Shown in pieces: positions 16,609-25,016 of a DNA stretch of 64,000 bases. The notes beneath the pieces were generated by a model. It was not told where the DNA came from. It made no database searches and saw nothing but the letters and a program-made list of their open reading frames with translations. This DNA comes from a virus. A program made the translations under genes and the position numbers. The stretch is from the IMG/VR virus record IMGVR_UViG_3300005056_000001, positions 250,001 through 314,000 of that record. One strand, 5' to 3'. Position 1 is the stretch's first letter. The number at the start of each line of letters is the position of its first letter.

Positions 16609-17401
16609 CGTGTGTAAATCTTGTCAAGTCCAAGAATGATGATAATTCTTTATCTTGGCTTTCGACGATATCACCCTCCATTGGAGTTGTGGCAATATAG
16701 AATTTCGAATTTCCTTGTTCAATAACAATCGAATCTGAGCCTGTATGAATATTGAACGAAGTTTTCTTTATGGATTCCAAATCTTTTTTATAGACCTTAA
16801 ACGGCTTGTTGATTTTGGCAATACCACATTCAAAAAAATCGTTAGTACAAGAACACATAACAGAGGGAAATCCACTTTCGTTATAGAACTTAATATGCAG
16901 TGGGTTGCCCTGTGCATCAAAACCGTCGGTTCTTGACACGCTTTCCATGAAAACTTTTCCGTCAAGAACAGGGATGACAACACCGCCATCAATATCGAAA
17001 ATTTTATCGTAAGGGTTTGCATCGTCACCCTCTAGGTTGTATTCGGGTGTTGGATGGTACAGGGTAAATCTAAGCCTTGGGCTTGAGCAAGAAAATGTTA
17101 TTTCTCTTGCGACTCTAAACCCTTCAAAATCATCGTCGGCATACTCAAAATCAATGTTTAAGTCATGACCATGAAGCCCGTTAAACTTCTTGACGGTTTC
17201 GTTGATGTCATAGAAGCAAAAACAGAAGCTTGAGGTAATATCGGTAAAAATAGTATCACTATCGAATGTTTGTAATAAAGAAACACCGCCATCCGTATTG
17301 GTTGCATAAGTCTTTTCAGGCGTTACAAAGAATACAGTTTTTTTGGTAACGCCATTTATGGCGGTACTCTTCAAAAGAGAAATGAAGTTTTTAATGTTCA
17401 T
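16601..17401 (-). CDS. Putative sliding clamp (gp45-like)
   Basis: 266 residues from ATG 17401 (MNIKNFISLLKSTAING). The opening helix followed by alternating strands, overall length somewhat above T4 gp45 (228 residues), and direct overlap with the polymerase half gene all fit a processivity clamp. There is no diagnostic motif, so this is fold-by-pattern plus context. In T4 the clamp tethers polymerase and also activates gp55-dependent late transcription, and both partners are in this window. Confidence 0.5.
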   Translation of the reverse strand: MNIKNFISLLKSTAINGVTKKTVFFVTPEKTYATNTDGGVSLLQTFDSDTIFTDITSSFCFCFYDINETVKKFNGLHGHDLNIDFEYADDDFEGFRVAREITFSCSSPRLRFTLYHPTPEYNLEGDDANPYDKIFDIDGGVVIPVLDGKVFMESVSRTDGFDAQGNPLHIKFYNESGFPSVMCSCTNDFFECGIAKINKPFKVYKKDLESIKKTSFNIHTGSDSIVIEQGNSKFYIATTPMEGDIVESQDKELSSFLDLTRFTHDE

Positions 17402-17540
17402 AAAATATATCGGTTTGTGTAAAATCAAAAGCAATTTTTAAACCGTAACACAAAAATAGCCTTTTAATTTAATAATATCAAATACATAACGGTTTTTTAT
17501 AAAAAAAATTAAAATCAATGGGATTGTACACATTTAAAAT

Positions 17541-17547
17541 GTACATA
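17541..17547 (+). promoter_or_regulatory. Candidate late promoter GTACATA
   Basis: AATGTACATATTTTG, 41 bases before ATG 17589, in a 187-base divergent gap between the clamp-like gene and a rightward late gene. Confidence 0.5.
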
Positions 17548-17588
17548 TTTTGACTAATTTTTTAATAAACAACTAAAACGATACGCTC

Positions 17589-18080
17589 ATGATATTAGTT
17601 TTTAAAAAAAAGGGAACGTGTTTATACACATCTTACACCGACTACAATTTTTATGTTGCAGGAAAAGAGATCGAGGTTATTCCAAATTTACCCTATGAAT
17701 GCGGTGGTTTGAAAAAATTCAGGCGTAACGCCAAGGGTCGAGCACGTAGCGGATTTGTTGTCACACAAGCCGAGTTGGTCACGTCTGATATAGTTTTCAA
17801 ACTCGTCAATGAAAGAATACTACTTTTTAAGGACGGCAAAAAAACAAAACATGAGATTCATCTAGACAGGGCCACAATTCATAGGTCGAAGAAAAATTGG
17901 CTCTGTGAATTAGAGAAGGCACACACATCCGAACGTAAATGTGTCAATATATTTGCAAAACACTTCAAAATATCACCCGATGAATTGGGTGAGTCATACG
18001 ACATGCTTAGGCAATGTGTAAACGATGTCCATGCGCACAAAAAGACATGTCCATGGTTTAGGGCAAGAACATGGACATAG
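17589..18080 (+). CDS. Hypothetical protein, basic
   Basis: 163 residues, net basic, with a Lys/Arg-rich segment near residues 40-55 (KKFRRNAKGRARSG) and several His and Cys in the second half but no clean zinc motif. Own GTACATA site. Not recognised. Confidence 0.55.
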   Translation: MILVFKKKGTCLYTSYTDYNFYVAGKEIEVIPNLPYECGGLKKFRRNAKGRARSGFVVTQAELVTSDIVFKLVNERILLFKDGKKTKHEIHLDRATIHRSKKNWLCELEKAHTSERKCVNIFAKHFKISPDELGESYDMLRQCVNDVHAHKKTCPWFRARTWT

Positions 18081-18087
18081 AGACTTT

Positions 18088-18094
18088 GTACATA
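18088..18094 (+). promoter_or_regulatory. Candidate late promoter GTACATA
   Basis: TTTGTACATAGATC right after the stop of the preceding gene; a further TACATACATAAC lies at about 18163, closer to ATG 18183. Confidence 0.45.
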
Positions 18095-18182
18095 GATCAC
18101 ATAACGGTCTAATAATTATACTATATTGCCCAAAAACCGTTATAACCAAAACAACTATAATTTTACATACATAACAAAAAAT

Positions 18183-18911
18183 ATGAAAAAGACCAATCTA
18201 GGACAAAATGTCGTAAGACCACACTTAAAAGACGGTAAATATCCTGCCCGAATTTACGCAACAAACCTATGGGTAGACATCAATGGCGAACGAAAACATT
18301 TTATCATTCCACATCTTGTTGACAGACCAACCGATGGCATACTAGCCGTAAGTGGTCTGTATTACACATTCTACCACGAAGAAATTGTTGATTCAATCAC
18401 ATCAAAAAAGTCGATTGGTATCGCATACGACACAGAGGTTACACTCGACAAAACCACGGAAGAATTGTTTATTGAGGATATTGAAGTGAAGGACGAAACG
18501 ATTGCGGGGATTGACGAAGACGAACAGAAAGACGAGGTGGCAAAGTCGGAACAAGAAAATGTTGTGACAGAACCAAAAGCAGAGAACGTGCCAATTGTGA
18601 CTGTTCCTGAAATTGTAGAAAATGTTGTAACAGAAGCCGAAACCACGGAAGAACCCACAATCGTACCCGAACCAATCGTAGAAGATCCCTTAACTGGCAT
18701 TGAGGAAGTTATCGAGAATGGTGAATCTGTTGAGGACGATATAATGACTGTTGAAAAAATAAATGAGATGGGATTCAATGGGATGAAAAAATATCGCAAG
18801 GAATTGTTTGCAGAATTAGCTACCAAGGGTATTGATACATCTTCAATCAAAAAAGGAAGCAAAAAGAATGAGGTACTTGCAGAGGTGTTGGCATTGTTTG
18901 CACTAAAATAA
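18183..18911 (+). CDS. Probable virion protein with acidic linker and C-terminal helix-extension-helix
   Basis: 242 residues from ATG 18183 (MKKTNLGQNV); an upstream in-frame TTG is rejected because it precedes the promoter-like TACATACATAAC. Residues 1-95 are a beta-rich domain, 100-190 an acidic Glu/Val/Pro linker, and the last 45 residues (KINEMGFNGMKKYRKEL onward) look like a HeH/LEM or SAP-like helix pair found on phage proteins. Late promoter context suggests a structural or DNA-contacting role. Confidence 0.6.
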   Translation: MKKTNLGQNVVRPHLKDGKYPARIYATNLWVDINGERKHFIIPHLVDRPTDGILAVSGLYYTFYHEEIVDSITSKKSIGIAYDTEVTLDKTTEELFIEDIEVKDETIAGIDEDEQKDEVAKSEQENVVTEPKAENVPIVTVPEIVENVVTEAETTEEPTIVPEPIVEDPLTGIEEVIENGESVEDDIMTVEKINEMGFNGMKKYRKELFAELATKGIDTSSIKKGSKKNEVLAEVLALFALK

Positions 18912-18934
18912 GCACATAATACATATAATATATT

Positions 18935-18972
18935 AAAAAGGCAAGTCGTTATTTACAACGACTTGCCTTTTT
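18935..18972. terminator. Convergent terminator
   Basis: 16-bp perfect stem, AAAAAGGCAAGTCGTT (18935-18950) with 18957-18972, six-base loop. Between a rightward stop and the leftward stop at 18993. Confidence 0.9.
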
Positions 18973-18992
18973 CTTTAGACTTGACCCGTTGT

Positions 18993-20096
18993 TTACTCAA
19001 AAAACTTTTTGATATTCTCTTCATTAATCATTGCCATCTCTAACATACCCTTTGTTCGACCATACTCGATTAAATCATCGGCTTTTAATGACTTCTTTTT
19101 TTCGCACACATCAAAGTTATCCTGTGCTAATTTCACTTGTTCCTCTGCCAAGGCTATCGGCGACGGTGCAAAGTGTTTATACTCGTCTTCCTTAAAGTTC
19201 CCTGTTGCCTCGATCCTAACCAATTCTAATAATTTCTTTTTGCCTCTTTTTGCCACTTTATCCCAACCATACCTTCCTTCCAAAACATCGGACAGTTTAA
19301 GTGCTATGGTGTTGGTATCCATATAAATCAATTCGTCTGAATCACTTGGGTTAATACCAACAAATGTGTATGAAATTGCTCGAACGCCATCATAAACACT
19401 TTTATTAAAATCAATCGGTTTAATGTAACTAATTGTATGGTGATGTTTTTGTAGATACACCATACGTATATTTAGCGGTAGGGATTTAAAGCCCTCAAGG
19501 GTCAAATCCCCTATTTCTATCAACACATCAATCACGGCTTGTTTTGCAATCGTGAGAGCACTTTCGGGAATGTGTGTGTCTGATGGTGTATAATAATCGG
19601 TAGGGCGGCCATTGACCATTAAAAAACCCTTGTCAAAGCTTAGATTATTTCTAAAATCTCGGGATAGCATATGCAAAAAATCTTCTTTGTCGTGCATGCG
19701 ACATCCTCTACACATTCTGTTAGCAATTTTTTCGACCTGAGATTTTCGGTATTGTATGGTCTTCATTATATGAACACCCTTAATTCCTATACCGTCAATG
19801 CGGAGCAGTCCACGAATATTAACCGATATGTATTGGGCATATTCAGGATGTTGTGTTTTCAGAAATTCAATAACCTCTTCTTGTGTAAACAAGGCTTCAT
19901 TCTGCTTGATGATTGAAACGTACCGATCCATTTGTTCTTGCGTACAAGTTTCTGTATCATAAAATTTAATTCCGTCCACCCTGTCGCCGTCGATTTGTAT
20001 GTATGCCCAACCCGATTCTTGTTGAATCTTTCCGCCATACTGAGGCAATTCCTTGTTGAGGTAGGCAATAACCTCTTCTGTATTATACGTTTTCAT
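18993..20096 (-). CDS. Hypothetical protein with duplicated N-terminal module
   Basis: 367 residues from ATG 20096; the open frame extends upstream through AT-rich DNA without support. Two similar segments at the start (EEVIAYLNKELPQYGG and EEVIEFLKTQHPEYAQ, each followed by a ...I.IDG turn) indicate an internal duplication of a roughly 65-residue unit. A CxxC pair (CRGCRMH) lies near residue 130. No known family. Leftward gene alone between rightward late genes. Confidence 0.6.
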   Translation of the reverse strand: MKTYNTEEVIAYLNKELPQYGGKIQQESGWAYIQIDGDRVDGIKFYDTETCTQEQMDRYVSIIKQNEALFTQEEVIEFLKTQHPEYAQYISVNIRGLLRIDGIGIKGVHIMKTIQYRKSQVEKIANRMCRGCRMHDKEDFLHMLSRDFRNNLSFDKGFLMVNGRPTDYYTPSDTHIPESALTIAKQAVIDVLIEIGDLTLEGFKSLPLNIRMVYLQKHHHTISYIKPIDFNKSVYDGVRAISYTFVGINPSDSDELIYMDTNTIALKLSDVLEGRYGWDKVAKRGKKKLLELVRIEATGNFKEDEYKHFAPSPIALAEEQVKLAQDNFDVCEKKKSLKADDLIEYGRTKGMLEMAMINEENIKKFFE

Positions 20097-20186
20097 GTAT
20101 ATATTTTTTTGTTTAAATAAATAACTTACGCAATAATAACAAAAATATTCAAGAATCAAAAATAAATATACACTTTTAACTTTTTT

Positions 20187-20193
20187 GTACATA
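20187..20193 (+). promoter_or_regulatory. Candidate late promoter GTACATA
   Basis: TTTTTGTACATAAAC, 47 bases before ATG 20240; drives the portal unit. Confidence 0.55.
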
Positions 20194-20239
20194 AACAACA
20201 CACAATTATTGTAACATCTCAACAACAAACCTATGATCT

Positions 20240-20902
20240 ATGGCAGGATTGATAAATAATGCTATCGTTAAGCTAAAAGGGTTTTTTAACAAGATAAAAG
20301 ACCGCTATCGGTTTAATTTTTTAACCGAGGCAGAAAAAGCATTTAAAAGCGCACCAAACAAACCAACCGAGGCACTTAGATGGTTCAAGAAGATTAAGAC
20401 CACCAAGGAGTACATGCACGGGAGGAAACCGCTAAAGGCAGGGCGATTGTATTGGTTTAAATACCAAAATCCTATCCATGAAAAAACACTTCCTTATTGG
20501 GACATGGAACCATTGGTTATTATGAGTTCAACATTTACGGTCGCCAATGGCGTGCGTAGACAATTGGGACTTAACCTACATCTTTTGCCGCCACATATAA
20601 GGGTTCGTGTGTTTGCCGATATTTGGGCGGCACACCAATCAACATTTAAGAAGGGTCTGAACGACAAAAAAAATCAGCCAACGTTCATGTTCTCATGGAA
20701 AACATTAAAAAGTAAAATCGGGCCGTATGGCGGAGACTTTGCGATTCGTATGTATGCCCCCGAACGAATAAAGGGCGCAATTGAGTTCGCCACAGAAGAT
20801 TGGCCAAAAGCGGTACATATACCGAGTAGACGCTACAAGAACACAAACCTAGTCAAACTCAACGAGGAGTTTAAAAAATTTCTTAAATCAAAAAGAAGCT
20901 AG
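20240..20902 (+). CDS. Conserved-looking phage protein upstream of portal
   Basis: 220 residues, basic. A central YWFKYQNP, LPYWDMEPLVI and GLNLHLLPPHIR pattern resembles a protein widespread in large T4-related phages (LPYYDxxPLV, LNLHYLP), function unknown to me. It is 38 bases upstream of the portal gene behind a common late site, so a head-vertex or DNA-end role is possible but inferred only from neighbours. Confidence 0.6.
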   Translation: MAGLINNAIVKLKGFFNKIKDRYRFNFLTEAEKAFKSAPNKPTEALRWFKKIKTTKEYMHGRKPLKAGRLYWFKYQNPIHEKTLPYWDMEPLVIMSSTFTVANGVRRQLGLNLHLLPPHIRVRVFADIWAAHQSTFKKGLNDKKNQPTFMFSWKTLKSKIGPYGGDFAIRMYAPERIKGAIEFATEDWPKAVHIPSRRYKNTNLVKLNEEFKKFLKSKRS

Positions 20903-20940
20903 GAATTTATTAAAATCGAGTCAAAGAAGAATACGTAAAT

Positions 20941-22758
20941 ATGTTCAGTTTTTTTAATCCAAAGAAATCACCTGTTATTAAAAATATATCCGAAAAAAAG
21001 GATAGCAACAATGTTAATGTCAATGTAACACTTAGCGGAACCAACGACACATTCGGGAAATCAACTACCATACAGGGCACTAACAATTTTGACCGTATTC
21101 GAAACAATTTCGGAAAGCATCAGGCGATTCTACAAAGACTTTCTCAGTACAACAGTAACATACAGGCTGTAACCACGGACACATTGTCCAAGATGGAGAC
21201 AATGCCCAAGGCCCAAGAATTCATTCAGGACTATTATAGTATGCTTTCGAATCACGAAACCAAGTCAAGGAAGGGTCGGGGCGGCGGATTCAATAACAAT
21301 ACAGGATATGAGCAACAATTAAGACTAAAACAAGTTGCTGCATTGGATGAGGTTGACGAGGTATTAACCAAGCTGACAACAGAATTGACTATGCCAACAG
21401 AGGGCGAAAAACACTTCTTCCAATATGATATAGACAGGGTCGAGCTAGAAAAGGCAGAGGTCAAGAAAGAATACATCGAAAAAATAGAAAAAATCGCCAC
21501 AGATTTTTTACCAAAAATATACCGTGAGTTAGGATTTAAGTTGAATGGGGCAAACAATGCCATGCACAATTACCTAATAGAGGGTCGAAAGGCCTATGAG
21601 TTGATTTATGACGACCCCGACAAACCCAAAAAGTTTTTACATGCCATTGAAATTGATGCACAGAGCCTAACAAAATTTTACCATAATGGTAGTGTGTTTT
21701 GGAAGTATGAATTTAGTCTTGATTCTAAATACGCAAGAACCGTGGCGCAATACAATAATGCACTGCTCAAAAACAAGCAGTTTCAAAACGGATCCCGAAT
21801 CTTGTATGATTGGCAAGTAAATCATGTTGATTGGTACGAGGACAGCGTAAAAGGGCATATCAGTTATGTTCATAGCATGATGAAATCATCCAATATATTA
21901 CGTATCATGGAAGAAACTATGATTGTGTGGTATGTCACAAACTCGTCTTATAGAACCGTCCATAAAGTTCCCACACAAGGATTGATGGGTAGCTATGCGG
22001 CCACAGCCGTACTACAAGAAAAAGAGGAATATACAACAGACATTGAATATACTTCTGCCACAGGCGAGATTATGATTGAGGACTCTGCCAACATACCATT
22101 TGAGAGAACCACATTTATAAGCGACGGCGAATATGGAGAGCCCTCTATTGAGGTGTTGAATGACAGGGGGGCCGCACTCGACAAAACGGATGTGGTTGAT
22201 TACTTCAAGGGCAAACTATACCGTGCATCCAAGATGCCACAGTCAAGGTTTGACGAGGAGGGAGGTGATTGGGCAATCGACCCGACTCGTGCACAACGGG
22301 AAGAGGTCTATTTTGCAGGATTCTGTCACAGAATTCGCAATACATTTGCACCGCTATTGCTAAAACCCTTGTTCATACAGATCGGTCTAGAAATCCCCGA
22401 ACTCGAAGGCGATGTTACGATTTTTGACAATATAAACATAAAGTGGAACAGTGTCAATCAATTCAAACAGTTGCTAGACTTGGCAGTGCTCACAGAGAAG
22501 CTAGGATATATTGAAAAGATACGGGACTCTTTAGTGATGACCACTATTGATGGTGATGATATTCCTATTATCCCATGGAGGTTATTGCTCCAACAACATT
22601 TGGGATACACCGCCGAAGATCTTGAAATAATCGAAAAGGCCCGATACGAAGAAACAGAAAAGTTATTAATCGAACGTAAGAATATTAATGAACTGAAAAA
22701 AAAGTACGGAATTGACGACGACGAGGAAGGTGGTGGTCGTGGTGGCAGATTTCGTTAA
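20941..22758 (+). CDS. Portal protein (gp20-like)
   Basis: 605 residues, close to T4 gp20 (524). After a Ser/Asn-rich N-terminus, the core contains helical stretches and the VVDYFKGKLYRASKMPQSRF region (about residues 417-436), the typical gp20 segment where portal proteins read KLYKSLNVPxSR, followed by an acidic wing. Ends with a charged Glu/Lys helix and Gly/Arg tail. Portals form the twelve-fold ring at the head vertex through which DNA is packaged by the terminase. The next gene is the protease-scaffold and then the capsid gene, the T4 order 20-21-22-23. Confidence 0.88.
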   Translation: MFSFFNPKKSPVIKNISEKKDSNNVNVNVTLSGTNDTFGKSTTIQGTNNFDRIRNNFGKHQAILQRLSQYNSNIQAVTTDTLSKMETMPKAQEFIQDYYSMLSNHETKSRKGRGGGFNNNTGYEQQLRLKQVAALDEVDEVLTKLTTELTMPTEGEKHFFQYDIDRVELEKAEVKKEYIEKIEKIATDFLPKIYRELGFKLNGANNAMHNYLIEGRKAYELIYDDPDKPKKFLHAIEIDAQSLTKFYHNGSVFWKYEFSLDSKYARTVAQYNNALLKNKQFQNGSRILYDWQVNHVDWYEDSVKGHISYVHSMMKSSNILRIMEETMIVWYVTNSSYRTVHKVPTQGLMGSYAATAVLQEKEEYTTDIEYTSATGEIMIEDSANIPFERTTFISDGEYGEPSIEVLNDRGAALDKTDVVDYFKGKLYRASKMPQSRFDEEGGDWAIDPTRAQREEVYFAGFCHRIRNTFAPLLLKPLFIQIGLEIPELEGDVTIFDNINIKWNSVNQFKQLLDLAVLTEKLGYIEKIRDSLVMTTIDGDDIPIIPWRLLLQQHLGYTAEDLEIIEKARYEETEKLLIERKNINELKKKYGIDDDEEGGGRGGRFR

Positions 22759-22770
22759 TATAAGTAAATA

Positions 22771-22777
22771 GTACATA
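22771..22777 (+). promoter_or_regulatory. Candidate late promoter GTACATA
   Basis: AATAGTACATACCG just after the portal stop, 39 bases before ATG 22817. Confidence 0.55.
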
Positions 22778-22816
22778 CCGTAACATTATTGATTAAAAAT
22801 AACAATTTCAGATAAG

Positions 22817-24898
22817 ATGGAAAAAAAGATAATAGTCCAAACGCATCCCAAAATGTTTTTAGGAGAACACAAAGCAGACTCCATAAGAATTGATGAGTCT
22901 AGTGGCAAAGCATACACAATGTTATGGGAGAGTTCTGCAAAACCCTTAAAATACTATATTCCTGAAGGAATGTTATTGATCGAGGGTGTTATTGGGGTCG
23001 CCGATATATTAAACGAAAATGAACGAATGTACCCATTTGCTCAGTACGAGGAACATATCGAAAAACTACAACCAAGCATCCGAAGGGGACTGTACGGGGA
23101 AATGTTTCATCCTGACGGTATGGAGGTCAATATCGACCGTGCAACACACCGAATCCTAGAGATAAGAATCGAGGCAAACGGAAACGTGTGGGGGAAATTT
23201 TTGCTATTAGACAACAAGCACGGACTACAATGCCAATCAATCGTAAGGAGTGGTGGTTGTTTGCCTGTGTCTTCTCGTGGTTATGGTTCTATTGACGAGA
23301 ACAATGTCGTAACACTAGACGTACTTGCAACATGGGACACTGTCAATGAGGGTGGATTCTCGCAGGCATTAATGAGAGTGTCGGAGCAGTTGACCGAAAG
23401 CAAAAAGAACGGCTACACAACATATGTTTTTGAAAGCAAAAAAGGTTCGTACAAAACGACAACCGAGGCTGTCGAACAAACCAATAAAACGGTTTCAAAA
23501 CTAGAATCAAAAGTAACATCCCTTGAGTCTGCCCTAGAAAAAAGTAACACGCTTATGACTAAAATGTTGGCAGAATTTAAAGAGGGTGCCAAGAAGAAGG
23601 ACGAGGACGGCGATGACAAGTCTGACGACAAAAATACGTCTGACGACAAGAAAAAAGAAGACAAAGACGATAAGTCTGACGACAAAAATACGTCTGACGA
23701 CAAGAAAAAAGAAGACAAAGACGGTAAGTCTGACGACAAAAATAAGTCTGACGACAACAAGAAAAAAGACGATGTCGGCGCAGACAGCAAATCCGACAAG
23801 GAAGGTGTTAAAGAAATGTTGGCAAATCATGAGGCACGACTTCAGGTTATGGTGGCAGAACGATTTTTGTCTTTTGTGACAAAAATTAAGATTTTTCTTA
23901 AAGAAGATTATACGAATTTTGTTTCTGCAAACACAATCGAAACAATCAAAGAAAACAATACCAAATTAGCAACCGAGTTTGATAGTATTTTTGAGGCAAA
24001 CATACGGGTGGTTCTTGATGAGGTAAAGGGTTACATAGGAAATATCGAAGTTTCTGAGAGTGTCCCAACAATTACCCCACGTACATCGGTTACCGAAACC
24101 AAAGGCTTGATTATTGATATTGTTTCCAAGGCAGTTTCTCATAGTGAGGCAAGTACCAAAGAAAGTGTCGGGAAAATTTTCCATGTAGTTTCTGAGAGCG
24201 TGGATGCACTTGCTGTGAGAGTGGCACAATTGGTCGAGACGTCGGAGACGGTTGACAAAGAAGCAATCAAACAGATTAGAGGTTCAATTTCTTCGATTAA
24301 CAAAAAAATTGCAGAAAGCGTGATTGGTATTAATCGCACTATCACAGAGAATTCAGCGGCATCAAAAGAACAATCAGAAACGCTTCAATCAAAACTTGTA
24401 GAGTCCGAAAATAAAAACTTGTTGCTCAAGAAGTGGATGGAAAACGAATACTTGGTAGAGAATGTTTTGCCGCTATTTAACGAGGATGCAAAAAATTACA
24501 AGGCCGATGAATTGGTTCATGATTCCTATGTCAGCGTCAAAGAGAAATTAATCAATAAAAATGTCACACATGAACATGTTAGCGAGATTGACGAGATGTT
24601 GAATGATGCCGATAATATGACATTCAAGGAGAGCACCCAAATCACCGAGGGTTTTGAGTCAACAAAGATCTTCCGACAAATGCCAAATGAATATACAGGA
24701 CTTTGGGCCACAACAAGCCAAGCTGTTAAATCAAAAATTGAGGAATCCGCCAAGGTAAGAAACTTCACCAATGAAAAAAGCATCAAGGCTTTTTGGGAAG
24801 CACAGGAGTCTAAAATGTTTCATGTTGAAGTAGCAAAGCCAAAAGACATTCCTAGTAATACTACAGAACCCGTTTATAAACTCGATCCGAATCTATAA
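22817..24898 (+). CDS. Prohead protease-scaffold fusion (gp21 + gp22-like)
   Basis: 693 residues. Residues 60-190 are a gp21-type herpesvirus-fold protease: H98 in GEMFHPDG, the DRATH segment, and Ser in VSSRGYGS (151-158). From about residue 210 there is a coiled-coil start, an Asp/Lys/Ser tandem-repeat linker (about 258-325), then 370 residues of charged helix typical of a scaffold or core protein. In T4 these are separate proteins (212 and 269 residues) transcribed together; here they are one polypeptide, probably self-cleaving during head maturation. Precedes the capsid gene, with a terminator between. Confidence 0.85.
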   Translation: MEKKIIVQTHPKMFLGEHKADSIRIDESSGKAYTMLWESSAKPLKYYIPEGMLLIEGVIGVADILNENERMYPFAQYEEHIEKLQPSIRRGLYGEMFHPDGMEVNIDRATHRILEIRIEANGNVWGKFLLLDNKHGLQCQSIVRSGGCLPVSSRGYGSIDENNVVTLDVLATWDTVNEGGFSQALMRVSEQLTESKKNGYTTYVFESKKGSYKTTTEAVEQTNKTVSKLESKVTSLESALEKSNTLMTKMLAEFKEGAKKKDEDGDDKSDDKNTSDDKKKEDKDDKSDDKNTSDDKKKEDKDGKSDDKNKSDDNKKKDDVGADSKSDKEGVKEMLANHEARLQVMVAERFLSFVTKIKIFLKEDYTNFVSANTIETIKENNTKLATEFDSIFEANIRVVLDEVKGYIGNIEVSESVPTITPRTSVTETKGLIIDIVSKAVSHSEASTKESVGKIFHVVSESVDALAVRVAQLVETSETVDKEAIKQIRGSISSINKKIAESVIGINRTITENSAASKEQSETLQSKLVESENKNLLLKKWMENEYLVENVLPLFNEDAKNYKADELVHDSYVSVKEKLINKNVTHEHVSEIDEMLNDADNMTFKESTQITEGFESTKIFRQMPNEYTGLWATTSQAVKSKIEESAKVRNFTNEKSIKAFWEAQESKMFHVEVAKPKDIPSNTTEPVYKLDPNL
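23618..23765 (+). repeat. 54-bp coding tandem repeat
   Basis: Two perfect 54-bp units (starting 23618 and 23672) and a third diverging copy from 23726, encoding KSDDKNTSDDKKKEDKD-type blocks in the linker between protease and scaffold. Confidence 0.9.
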
Positions 24899-24918
24899 AC
24901 GATACAATAAAACATTTC

Positions 24919-24952
24919 AAAAAGCACCAAATAACCGTATTTGGTGCTTTTT
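24919..24952. terminator. Terminator hairpin
   Basis: 15-bp perfect stem 24919-24933 / 24938-24952, loop ACCG, T-run. Separates the protease-scaffold and capsid units, so the capsid gene depends on its own promoter. Confidence 0.9.
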
Positions 24953-24970
24953 TTTGTCCTTTGGCTTCTT

Positions 24971-24977
24971 GTACATA
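24971..24977 (+). promoter_or_regulatory. Candidate late promoter GTACATA of capsid gene
   Basis: TTCTTGTACATATCAC, 39 bases before ATG 25017, between a strong terminator and the most highly expressed structural gene. The best functional argument for the motif. Confidence 0.6.
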
Positions 24978-25016
24978 TCACGAACTTAAATATTATTAAA
25001 CAATAACCCAAAGATA

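Noticed and set aside
18126-18182. Longer TTG-started form of the 18183 gene
   Set aside because: The extension would begin before a promoter-like TACATACATAAC and its residues look like translated AT-rich leader.
18371-18862. 163-residue leftward Ser/Thr/Val-rich frame
   Set aside because: Antisense of the acidic linker in the 18183-18911 gene, no plausible composition for a protein.
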